Source: Chamaecyparis obtusa
Lineage: Eukaryota > Streptophyta > Pinopsida > Cupressales > Cupressaceae
NCBI GenBank assembly: GCA_027943335.1
Contig: BSBK01006347.1
Location: forward strand, 1,291,001 to 1,355,000
Length of the DNA stretch: 64,000 nucleotides
Direction of reading: 5' to 3'
The translations under genes and the position numbers were made by a program. The notes beneath the pieces are model-generated. The model was given only the letters and a program-made list of their open reading frames with translations. It was not told where the DNA came from and did not search any database. Shown here in pieces: positions 36,363-47,359 of this stretch (positions are counted from its first letter, which is position 1; each line of letters starts with the position of its first letter).

Positions 36363-36447
36363 CCAATTAAAATTTGTTTTTAGTTAAATTTTTTTTATGT
36401 AATTAATTTTTATTTAATTAGTTTATGTTAATTTAATTTTCGTTTAA

Positions 36448-36491
<44 letters not shown>

Positions 36492-36517
36492 TTATTTATT
36501 TATTTATTTATTTATTT
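36448..36517. repeat. (CT)n(TA)n(TTTA)n compound microsatellite
   Basis: CT 36448-36467, TA 36468-36490, TTTA 36491-36517. Confidence 0.97.
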
Positions 36518-37140
36518 TAATATAAGATAATATTGATATTAAAATTTAACATTGGTATTAATATTAATTTAATTCATATACACAACTTGACTTAGTTTAA
36601 ATTTTTTATATTAAAGAATATTATTTATAATATACTTTTAAATAGTTTAATAGTTATTTTAATTTTTTAACTTCAATATAAAATATCAGAATTGGAATTA
36701 AAAACATAAAACATATAATTTAATAACAAATTTTTTATCAAATTAATTAACTTTCAACAACTTCATTTTGAAACTGCTTATTTATGTACATTTTCGTATC
36801 TTTCGTCAATAATTTTTTTTATAATTAATAATGGTGACAAAAGAAACCATAGGTTGATTTCTGAATTTAAATTTAAAAATAGACAAAAAAACCATTTCCC
36901 ACGAGTTTAGTGTACACGAAAAGATGTTAAGAATACAAAGTGGCTTTAAAACGGTGGAATCGAAAAAAGTGTAGATATATTAAATATCTCACTTTCTATA
37001 TAAATATTAGAGTATAATTTTATAAACTTAACCTTGGAAACTACCGTAGGAGCGCTGCACTCACAACATTAATAGAAAGTGTCTGTGTGTTATATGCTAG
37101 GGGATAAAAAGACTCTTTATTCAAAGCATTAAGTGGAAAC
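36518..37140. other. AT-rich, no gene seen
   Basis: Very AT-rich to about 37030, then a more GC-balanced stretch leading into the PHD fragment. Confidence 0.5.
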
Positions 37141-37142
37141 GA

Positions 37143-37300
37143 TGATGTCGCAGCGATTGCATACGAAATTTGGGGAACGACGTCGACGTCGAAAATTTCA
37201 GCACACCGCATGTGCTGCCAAACTTCACACATATCACACATTATCATTTGCTCGCCATCGTCATTGCGGGCCAGTCTGCACTAGGCCACATTAGGCTGGG
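37143..37300 (-). pseudogene. PHD-finger gene fragment (MS1/MMD1-like)
   Basis: On the minus strand NDDGEQMIMCDMCEVWQHMR continues CAEIFDVDVVP and, after a one-base frame slip, PNFVCNRCDII. This is the C4HC3 PHD finger pattern as found in plant MALE STERILITY 1 / MMD1-like proteins ('DGERMxxCDVCEVWQHTRCxGI...PxxFxCxxC'). The second Cys of the first pair is missing and a stop lies just before it (VA-stop-CRL). PHD fingers read histone H3 tails; this fragment is a relic. No other part of the gene is visible. Confidence 0.7.
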
Positions 37301-37431
37301 TAAATCCAAGTGATCATAAAAAATGGAGGAGAGAATTTAACTTTCTTGGCACCGGTCGTTTGTTTCGCAGCGTAAGACTGCCAGAAAGTCTTAAAAAACC
37401 GGCGGGCATCTCCCCGGGAGAAAAGCCTATC

Positions 37432-39683
37432 GACTAATAATAATAGATAATTTAGTTATAAACATCTTCATTATTTTAGTTAAAATAATTTTTTAGGTGA
37501 GTGTTAAGATTATCAAATAAATTTAGTAAATGTATATTTTATTATTTTAATTAAAAGTCTATTTAACTTTCAAATAAATGTTATATTAGACTATATAATA
37601 GGTGATAAAAATTAATTTGTTATAGTTTTATAGTTGGAATGATTAAAATGAAGATCCTATCATTATGACTCACTAAAGTTAAAATATTAAATAAAACCCT
37701 TTTAATGATGTCATATATCTCAAATCATTCTCATCATACATAGTCTAATAGTGTCTAATTAATTATTTGATGGTAACATTCCCATAATAATCTATTATCA
37801 TCACTTCCCTCATTAGCTTGGCATTTGGCATTGGATAAGAGGCACACATGGTGTGTCCAACTCAAGGTACGGTGTACTCCTGGGACAGGTAATTGATCCT
37901 CTGTTTGTGGATCCTCTGCCCGTCAATTCTCTTTAGTGGACATCAACCTTTTTATGATTTACAGATACGTATTAATCTATTTTTATATTGTAGTTCTTAA
38001 TTTGTTTTACAATTGAAATTAATATTACAAAGATTCTCTCATTTAAACTATTAAATAATTTACTTTTAAAAACACATTAAATTGCATAAGACTTTATAAT
38101 GTAAGATAAATTAAATCTTAATATTAACTTATTTTTATTTAAAGATAAAAAGGTAAATCATGATGATTTAATTAGCAAGGATGATGGTAAGTATCTTCAT
38201 TATCATGAATAAATATTCTAATTTATTCATCATATTGTAATTGGAATGTTAATCCTCGGGATAGTATTAGATATCTTTCCCATATAATCCTCTAGGTGAG
38301 TGAGGAGAAGCTAGATCAAATGATCGGTCATAACATGGATGAAATGGGAGAAAGAAATAAAGGATATAGTCAGTGTTGGACATCACAGTCAGCAACAATC
38401 AAAACAAACAAGTCAACAATCTGAATCAGCCAAAAATTTCCTGAAAATTCACGTATTCGATGTGTGATTTGGCCCCAGAATGTTAATCCTCAAGATAGTA
38501 TTAGATATATTTCCCATATAATCCTTTGGGTGAGTGAGGAGAAGCCAGATCAAATGATTGGTCATAACATGGATGAAATGGGGGAAAAAAATAAAGGATC
38601 TAGTCATTATTGGACATCACAGTCAGCAAAAACAAAATAAACAAGTCAACAATCTGAATCAGCCAAAAATTTCCTGAAAATTCACTTATTCGATATGTGA
38701 TTTGGCCCCAAAACTTGTTATAAATATTATAATACAATTTACAAAAATTAATAGTTGAATAGAATCAACTTTTCCAAAACTAAAAAAGTGAGCCTGTTTC
38801 TATAAGATTTAGAAATCTCCAAAGGTGAATCATGACCCCAAAACTGTTTTATTAAAAACCCTCTCACAAAAGTAGAAACAAACTGGTCAAGGCTAGTCTT
38901 TAGTATAAGAAGGATTCTGATAATTTAAAATCATTTTTCTTTTTGAAAATTTCAAATATTAGGAATATATGTTGGATCATCTCCACTATAAAGACCAACG
39001 ATTCAAACTATTCTTCAAAAAACTTGGAAGTTGAACTCACTACAAGTTAAAATCAGCTACAACATCATTGTATGTAAAAATTTTGACCACTATTATTTGA
39101 TACTTATTTTTATAGCATGACTTTAAGAATGGATTCACAAAATATATAATTTGGAAGGAAAAGATATGAATAAAGAACATTGACAAACAAGGGCTATGTG
39201 CAGCGAGAGTCCCTACTCTTACCTTAGGTAAGGGCGTAGGAGAACATATAGTAGGAAGACACAGAAAGGGAAGTGGTGTTTCCCAATCAGTCAATTACCG
39301 TTACCGTTATTAAAGAGCATCAACTCAAAGATGAAACATGGCTACAGTCAAAGGAGCAATGAACAATGAAAATACCAGTTAATAGTAACCATGAAAATAC
39401 CAATTAATTAGTAACTATTATGAAAGAGTATTGATTAAAAGATGTAACATAGCTACAAGTAGAAGAGCAATGAGCAATGAAAATACTGTATTGCTATTAT
39501 GAATGTAAAAGTGAAAATAGAGTTTGGATCTTTAATGGCAAAAGTGAAAACAGAGTTAGGATCTTTAATGGCATATGGAGATTAGTAGTTTGGGCTTTCA
39601 AACTTGACTATAACATGATTTATCTAGTCTAATGTGAATACAATCAACAGGGGGTGTCCTGAAGTTAGAAAATTCCATATTTA
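37432..39683. repeat. Family R repeat, copy 3, left part
   Basis: 37432-37812 matches 56603-57000. At about 37812 a deletion joins it to sequence matching 17405-19035. It is interrupted at 39683 by a 3.15-kb insertion and resumes at 42833. Confidence 0.85.
38245..38712. repeat. 234-bp tandem duplication inside R copy 3
   Basis: 38245-38478 and 38479-38712 are near-identical neighbours, both starting AATGTTAATCCTC and ending GATTTGGCCCCA. Copy 1 (about 17830-18066) has this unit once. Confidence 0.9.
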
Positions 39684-40096
39684 CGCTGAAGGCATTTCCT
39701 TTTGAGAGTGAGGAGCTAAAATTTGCATCTAAGGGTGGTAAATCATGCATAGAGAATGACTACCATTGAAGTGTTTTAAAGCGTAGATTGACTCTTACCT
39801 TTTTTCCATCCTGAGCACATTGGAAATGGTTAGTTAAAGCATTGCAGGAGCATGCAAGATGATTGGACACTTGACTATTCAACTCATAACTGAGTTGAAA
39901 ACTTTCATTAGAACTGATAGAAACCTACGTTAGACTTGATAGAATTCAGTCTATAAAAAATGAGTGTACAACTGTTCTATCAAATCACCACCATTGGACA
40001 GTGTATTGCAGCCGAAAGATAGGCTCTTGGCCAAGAATTGTTGCTCGTTGATGAAATTCACTTCTCCTGGTGAAAAGAACTTGTAACAGTTTAGGG

Positions 40097-40503
40097 TTTG
40101 AACGGGAGTTTATTGATAAAGTGCTTAAATACTTTTTGTTGAGAACCGTCTCCTTTGATCTTGAACGAGAGTTTATTGATAAAGTGTTGAAATACAAGGA
40201 GCTCTTGCCTACAAATGTTATTGACATGGCCTTCTCCTAGCATGATGTTCAAGTTCAAAGTAGCATGCATGTGTAGAGTCAAGATGCTAATATACTGACA
40301 TTCAAAGTAGAAGGCCCAATCTGGAGTTTATATCTGGTAGGGATTCAGATATTTTTGTTATTGATAATGACATACATGCATCAGTAAGGGGTGGAAAAAA
40401 AAGGGGGAAGAAAGGAAAGAAACTAAATCCAGTTGCTTTAGGCTTCAATGTTGAAAGAACAACCCGCACAATGAAGGGTTAGATTGAAAGTGAGGATGAT
40501 TAA
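40097..40503 (+). pseudogene. GYF-domain protein (EXA1/GIGYF-like) C-terminal fragment
   Basis: The frame holds EREFIDKVLKYKELLPTNVI, then MAF, and after a shift GRDSDIFVIDND, a GGKKRGKKGKKLNP stretch, and VALGFNVERTTRTMKG-stop-IESEDD before TAA at 40501. This matches the C-terminus of plant GYF-domain proteins ('KKGKKxxxxxxLGFNVxSNRIMxGEIxxxED'), which act in translational repression and mRNA decay through partners of eIF4E. A 63-bp in-frame duplication repeats EREFIDKVLKY (40100 and 40163). Stops and shifts show it is dead. The GYF domain is absent. The segment appears intronless. Confidence 0.7.
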
Positions 40504-42235
40504 ATCTTTGAGTGTATTGTGAGTTATTAATTGCAGTTGTTCAAAGTTGTTTTAGCCAACCCATATGGGGTGACATTTGTACATGCATTTGAAACTTAAG
40601 CTTTGTAAATGGTCAATAGAGTTGGAGTAATTAGCCATGAGCTCAATCAGTATTGTAGAATGTTGAAGTGGCATTATTTTTCTACTATGGTCAATTCGTG
40701 TTAAGGAATGGTGCAAGTGTAGCCATTTTTTTAAAGAGTTGGTCAATTTTTGTATTTATAATTTGTAACTTTATCCTGAGTTGAATGTTTTGTACATTTT
40801 CAAGCCATTATCAATTGTGTCAAAGACAAAAAAATGTCAAACTTTTTTTTTCAGATTCACGAAAATACAATGATTTTTTTGTATTTTTTTATGGTTTTCG
40901 ACCACAAAACATGCAGATCGTGAAGAACAAATGCTGAAAAATTCACAAAAATCTATTATGTTTTCTAATGTTTGAAATTTGGTCAATAGTACATTTTGTA
41001 GGGAGCTTAGCCACGTCCATTTTAAATTCCATCTTTAGTTTTGTACAAGTAGTGATTGATAGAATGGTTATTTTATGAATTTACAGTTCAGATTGTGAGA
41101 ATCTTAATCATTTAAGGTCACTTCATCACTTGTTGAACTATGTTGATTCTAGTACAAAGACATTATGTTGCATGTCTTATGATAAAAAAAAATTACATGG
41201 GGTTTTTGGGTTATGACATGAAAGCGGAATAAGAAAAACCTACGACAAAATCTAAAGTAAAATTCATCTTGATATCTATTTGTATTTGTGTAGGGATTGA
41301 AGTGAGGTTTGAGAAATCCAAATACTTAGTAAAATAATGTAATTATAGCAAATTAAAAATTCAATGTTAATAGTTGTACATCCAAATGCTACATCATAAT
41401 GTAGGAAGAATGGTAGCCCGAAAGGAATGATATTTATGAGTGTCATGGAGATGGAAAGCTTGCTATCCATTCTTGGCATGGTTGACATCCCCTTGGTAGG
41501 ATCAGATTTAGGGATCTGAGCAATGACCTCCCTTACTTAAATTTGAAGTTTTAGTTTACAGTATTGAAACCCTCCAACAACAAGACTATTTAGCACCAGA
41601 ACTTCCACCAGAGGCATTGAAAGAAGAAAGCTACAGAAAAATAGAGAGGAGAAGGGAAAGAATATAAAGCTGCCAAGGCAGTATTACTCTACACTAATTC
41701 CAGAATTTAACTTTTAACTGACTCATTTTTACTTCCCTTTCTTTATCCTTTTTCTATTTTATAATATTTTTATGATTTGGGTTAGTGAACAATGGGCTAT
41801 AAAACCATGAGAAAATGTAATGATGATTTGGTTGAATCTGTGACACATTAGTAGATGTTATAATAGCATATGTTATAACTTAATATTACTGCAAGAATTC
41901 TAATGTTGACTTGCATACGATCTGACAGGGGCACCAACCTCAATGTATCTTCCATGTCACACACACGTTCCATTCCCACAATTTAACAAAATATTAAGAT
42001 CTATCTTTTCTTATTGATAAAAAACTCAACAATTATTACAAATGTTTTAGTTAAATGATTTTTTATTCAAATTAGGTAATTACAACTAAAAATTTTGAGG
42101 TTACAAAGACAGACAAAGAAAATTATATTTCTAGTCAAATGATCTAAATTTATATTTAAAAAATCAATATACTAAGTTGGTAGTAATTAAGTTTGACATT
42201 AGTGTTTCTATTGGATCATATCAATAGCTCTGAAA
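40504..42235. other. Insertion interior, no gene seen
   Basis: Follows the GYF fragment and may be in part its 3' untranslated region. AT-rich; T-runs at 40840-40900. No domain recognised. Confidence 0.4.
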
Positions 42236-42239
42236 TAAA

Positions 42240-42720
42240 TGATAAGAAATTTATACAGAGAGATATAAATATAGGGAGATCTAGATATAGACAAAGATAT
42301 GGGATCAATGGAAATATAGAGAGGAGTGCAAGGGAGATACATAGAGAAATAGAGATACATATACAAAGTAGTAGAGATGGAGTTAATGAGAGAGGGAGGG
42401 AGTGATGTAGAAAGAGATATATGGAGAGAGGAGAGATAGGAGAGTTAGAGAGAGAAATAGAGTATGAGAGATGGAGTAAATGAGAGAAGACAGAGGGAAT
42501 GACATAAATAGATAGAGATATAGAGAGATGGAGATGGATAGAGAGTGATAGAAAGAGATAGAGAGAAGTAGATAGAGCTAGAGAGATGTGGCTAGAAAAA
42601 TATAGAGAGATGTAGCTAGAACTAGAGGGATATAGAGAGCTAGAGAGAGGTAAATAGACTTATAGAGAGATAGATAGAGTTATGGAAAGAGTTGGATAGA
42701 GGTAGATAGAGTTATTTACA
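42240..42720. repeat. GAGATA/GATAGA-rich degenerate repeat
   Basis: Nearly 500 bases of interrupted AGAGAGATA, GATAGAGAG and related words, purine-rich on the plus strand. Short open frames here are artefacts. Confidence 0.85.
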
Positions 42721-42832
42721 AAGAGTAATGCTATTGTTATATATCTACCCCTCTCCTCTTTATATATTTTTTCATAATTGATCTTCAATATATCTTCAGC
42801 GTACCCATTGCACACCAAGGTGCAATTGCTAG

Positions 42833-43301
42833 TTATATACATGTTAAAAGTGCAGCTGCAAGGCAGAGGCCTTAGTCTTACATTTCTGTAGTCGCTTGCA
42901 AATTTCTCCAAATTTCAGCATCTTTTCAAATTAGATACCATTCTGGCAATACATTTAGCAGCAATAAATTGAGTGAATTCCTAGGATTTAATTCTACTTC
43001 TCTTCTTGCTCCCTACAATTTATAAACAATGGGACTATTTTTAGATTTAGACTTTCATCTATGTCCTTAATAAATTTGGTGCAAATTGGTTTCTTATAAG
43101 AATATCTAGAACAGACTTTGCATTCCCGAAAGCAGACCTCATACTTATAGTCATAGCAATATTGGAACTAAAGATGGAGAATCATGAAAAATAGAGCCAT
43201 TCATTCCAATTCATATTAAGCATTCAATCCTCTTGTTGAGAAAAAAAAAACACGAAAGAAAATTACAGAGAATCACAGATTCATTTTGTATGGATATTTC
43301 A
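42833..43301. repeat. Family R repeat, copy 3, middle part
   Basis: Matches 19040-19510 and 31585-32045. It ends at 43301, where the 12.2-kb element begins, with the target duplication TTTCA at 43297-43301. Confidence 0.85.
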
Positions 43302-43587
43302 TGTAACACCCTCTCCAATGATTATACTTGGACTGTTTGATTTGGACATTTTACATTATGATGATTAGAGCTATGAATTCACATTTATGTTATCACTCAT
43401 CTTGTATATACTTATGAAGATTTAAAGAGCTAACCCAAGGATTTGGAAACTAACCATTATATATATATGTGATGCCTCATGCTTAATGTATATGTGATTG
43501 ATGTGTTTTCATGACTCAGGATGAAGTCGTAGTTACTCACTTAGTTGAGGTCCACATGATGTATCGATCCTGGTCATCTGTTTGCAA

Positions 43588-43620
<33 letters not shown>

Positions 43621-46241
43621 CACATGTATCTCTTCTTGGTGATGCAGGCTTGCAAGTACCGGGCATCATCTCCACCTAGTCCAACAAGTCTGAGCGAGCC
43701 CTCAAAATCCTTGATCGTTGTTGTTGTTATGGAGATATCACCAAGTTTATGCAAGAGGGAAGTCCTACCTCTGACCCTTTTATGTCCCTTAGGTGGGGAG
43801 TTTCTGAGTCAGTCCATGTGCTGATAGTGAATTATCGTGTTATCTTAGTCTATTAGATTATGTGGAGTGTGTTGCTTGCTTCTTGCATTTATGGAGTTTG
43901 AGGTTTTGAGTATGGTAGCTCTAATGGTCTTCATGGTATGTTCAATTTTTATTAGTAGATTATTGATGTGAATTATTGTTCATTTGAGGGTATGATTTAG
44001 TAATTTATCTTTATTAGTAGTTACTTATTTGTACAAGTGTATCTTGTTAGGAATAAGTTAGTATGTGATTTAATCATATGATTTTAATATCAATAATAAT
44101 AAAAAATTTATAGTATTAATAATGTTTTAATAATAGTGCTAAATTCCAACTTCTGTTAGTAGTTACCTAATATATATCACTATTATATTTTGTGAAGAAT
44201 ATGAATTAGTAAGTGGGTTCAAATTATAATGTATTTGATTTAAATGATAATATTCCTAATATGTAAATATTTATAATATTAATAATAATGTGTCTTACTA
44301 TGGTATATGTACACATAAGCATATGGGTGCACACATATGCCTATGATTACATATATATTTATATAATTATATGTGTGAAGGAAATTATTATAAGATATTA
44401 ATGAAACAATGTTAGTTTCATGGATGGTAAATATGGTTGGTAAATTCTATTACCTTAGTTAAGTAACTTAGTAAATTTATTCTTAAAATTAAATTATCTA
44501 TTGTCTTCCTTGAATTAAGAGGACATAAATCTAAAAATATTATTAATACTATTTATCCCTTCAGGGGAATAGATCTACTAATTATATTTATCCTAAACTA
44601 TTAACTAATAGATAGTTGGGATAGTTGCATCGGTTGATTTTCCCATGCAACTACTCCCTCCAATCTATTTACATGAGAGATTCCTGTGTGAGAGAGGAGT
44701 GGAGATAGGAAGTTGGATTTGAGGAGAGGTCATATTTTTTTGGATAGAATAAGAAAGCTATAGTTTTGAGAAGAGAGAATTTATTATTCTCTGAAAGGAT
44801 CATGAATTAGATTGGTTCCTGAAGAGGCTGGAATTTGTTTGCAGGAGTTTGAAGAAGTGATTGAATTGGGCTGAGACCGCTTGGATCTTCCTCTCCCCAA
44901 CAATTGTTGCTCACAGGACTCTAGGTAGGATATATCCTAGAGACGACCCTTTTATTTGTTTACTTGTTTGCATTGCTATTGGTGCCTTATTGTTAATTTG
45001 TGTAATTTAATAATTTAATTTTATTGAGCACTATTTATTTATATTTTAGATATTGCAATGAATTGTCTTTCGGATTAAATAAGTGAGTTTTGTTGCAGAG
45101 AAATCTGCTCACACTTGGTTATGATATCCTAAAAATTAATTCCAAATTTAGCTTCTTCACATTCTCCCATTTCCGAAACATATTTAAATTTTTAATTTGG
45201 TTAACATATGTGAAAGTTATAGTTATTTTAAGTCAGTGTTATTTTATTGAAATGTATAAGCAACTAGATATTTATCTAGTATAGTTGCAAATGTAGTTGT
45301 CCATAAAAGAAATTTCTAAATTTAACAACTACCACAAATTTTAATAGAGTATGAATGTTTAGAAACATGGTTATTTTGTTTAATATAAATTAACACTAGA
45401 TAAAAAGAAATATTATCTTTTGGATAATATTATGGCTATAAGTTTTCTGTGTGATTGGTGTATATGCTTCTTGATTTAAGCATTGTGTTTTTATTTTATT
45501 TTATTTATAAATGTTGTTGGTTGCACTATAACTATGATTTTTTTTCTTATTTTTATTTTATTTTTTTGGTAATCATGTTTTAATATAAGTTTTCTCTAGG
45601 AAAAAAAAAAAGGATTATAAAGAAAGTTATAGATTTAGTTTGATTTGATAAATTTTATTAAAATAAAAATTATTGTCTCTTCCTATTTAGAATCTTTAAC
45701 TTGTTATGTACATAAATAATTTTATGGTTGTGATTTGGTTAAAATTATATTAAATTGAAAACTTCTTTAGAGTATTGGTTGGTTATAAATAAATAGTTAG
45801 AAAAGATAATTTTTATTTTGAGTATGATTTAATATTAATTATTATTTTTTTAAACAAAATTAGTTTCTAAATCAATATTGTTTAAGAAATCTAAAGATTA
45901 CTTGAAAATGAATAAATGAAACATTAAATAGACTTTGATAAAACCTTAATCATTACCTAGAATCTTATTCAAGTGTCATGCAATTCTAGAGGGTGCAATG
46001 GTGTATTAGTGTGACTAGTTAGTTAAATACCAAACTTCTATAGAGGTAAATTTTATTGAAGTTGAATATTAAAATCTCTATAAGAATTAATAATAAATAC
46101 GTTTTATATTATTAAGATTAGAATTAATCATAAAATATCCAATTAAGGATACTTAAGTTTAATGGAAATGATGTATTAAATGTGTTGAGTTTAGAAGATG
46201 AAGATGGTGCCTCATGGTAATTATAATACTACACTATATGC

Positions 46242-46712
46242 TTGAGTGAGGTTATGTGGTCGTGTATATTTGTACCTCTAATTGAAATATACATAATTAG
46301 TAGTTGTTACAAGTTTGAATGGGCAATTATATGTTTGTCATTCCTTCTTGTAGATGCCTATGGTTATGGTTGTGCACTTGTAGACATGTCCTTGGTTCTC
46401 TTATTCATTCTTAGTCTAATTGTGGATAACTTGTTATTCATTCGATTTCATATCATCATAACTAGGTCGATCATTGGGAATAGAAGAGGTATTGAGCGTA
46501 TGTCATGTTTTCATGGAATTTTACATGTACTTAGGGATTGTGATGTTTATAATAGTTATCCTAATTTAATGATGTTAATTATGATGATGATTTTAATGTA
46601 CCAAATTATGATTATCCTAAGATTTGGTTGTATTTCATTCCTATGTTTGCTCAGAAGACTCTTTAGGAAATACTATAGCAGGTTTCATGAATATTATATT
46701 AGTGTGAGTTAA
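46242..46712 (+). other. 156-codon open frame inside the 5' LTR
   Basis: The frame begins with TTG (first ATG at 46254) and is hydrophobic, rich in Ile, Leu, Met and Tyr. It has at least two membrane-span-like stretches (about residues 24-66) and a His/Arg/Tyr-rich end. Its counterpart in the other LTR is open too. No family is recognised. Thirteen base differences separate the two; 7 change the residue and 6 are silent, too few to argue for selection. Chance opening in a young LTR is the simplest reading. Confidence 0.2.
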
Positions 46713-46856
46713 ACTCTATTTTTTTAGTTATGGAATTAGTTATCAATTTTAAGTATAGGACTTTGTCTCTATTCCACCTAAGTGGGTGGCAGCCGAAGGG
46801 AAAATTGTCTGGGGAACAAGACCCTAGAAAGGGTTGCGTACCCGCTTTCTTGATTT

Positions 46857-46865
46857 TATAAATAG
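46857..46865 (+). promoter_or_regulatory. TATA box in the 5' LTR
   Basis: TATAAATAG, a canonical plant TATA sequence, lies about 480 bases before the LTR end and after a GC-richer conserved stretch (46780-46850). It would place the transcript start near 46890, leaving an R-U5 of about 450 bases. The same box is in the right LTR. Confidence 0.5.
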
Positions 46866-47346
46866 ATAGTCTAGAATGGGGAGAGTCAAACTACGAAGTC
46901 TCTGAGCATGAACGTAGGCAAGGCCATCGATGATGAGCCCCCGAGGCTTAGGTCCAATCCCTTAGGGTTTGTCTTTAAGTTTCTAATGCAATGATTTCAC
47001 TTCTTCTTAATAATGATTCTCATAGCTAACTATCAATAAAGAATTTATTTATGATGGAATTTTATCTAATGTTTGCATCTAGATGTTTAGACATGTGTGT
47101 AGTTACAAGTGTTGGACATGGTGGTCATCATGTAAAAGAAAGTTAGTGAAATTCAGGTATGCAAGAATAATAATTTGTTAATTGAGAAGGACAAGTAGTA
47201 TGATCTCTTTATTCTCTTGACTTCTAGTAACATTAAATAAATCAAATTAGATTATGTTCTGCCACTTTATTGTAAAAAAATTGTAGTGTATGACTTAATG
47301 ATTATAATGTCCTTGAGCCAAGGGTTCCTTGGTGGGGAATTACATG

Positions 47347-47359
47347 TGGTATCAGAGCC
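47347..47359 (+). other. tRNA-Met primer binding site of the LARD
   Basis: TGGTATCAGAGCC is complementary to 13 bases at the 3' end of initiator tRNA-Met, two bases after the LTR. Confidence 0.92.

Larger units (their letters stand above)
39684..42832 (+). mobile_element. 3.15-kb insertion, possibly Helitron-like, with captured gene fragment
   Basis: Comparison with R copies 1 and 2 (CCATATTTATA[A/T]ACATG) shows that 39684-42832 is extra DNA with TTA on both sides (39681-39683 and 42833-42835). Its right end is a 7-bp hairpin (ATTGCAC/GTGCAAT, 42807-42826) followed by TG and CTAG and then T, the form of a Helitron 3' end (hairpin, CTRR, insertion before T). The left end does not begin with TC as Helitrons do. 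A 10-bp inverted pair, TACGCTGAAG (39682) and CTTCAGCGTA (42794), and the TTA duplication are alternative end signals. No transposase or helicase gene is present, so it is non-autonomous. Confidence 0.5.
43302..47344 (+). repeat. 5' LTR of the LARD
   Basis: Starts TGTAACACCCTCTCC and ends GGGGAATTACA. It carries a (TG)n microsatellite at 43589-43617 and lacks about 64 bases present in the right LTR near 51416-51479. A TATAAATAG box is at 46857. It contains a 156-codon open frame (46242-46712). Confidence 0.92.

Noticed and set aside
39681..42835. Calling the 3.15-kb insertion a PIF/Harbinger element from its TTA duplication
   Set aside because: The ends are not inverted repeats of each other and the TTA flanks sit in T/A-rich DNA where a chance match is likely.
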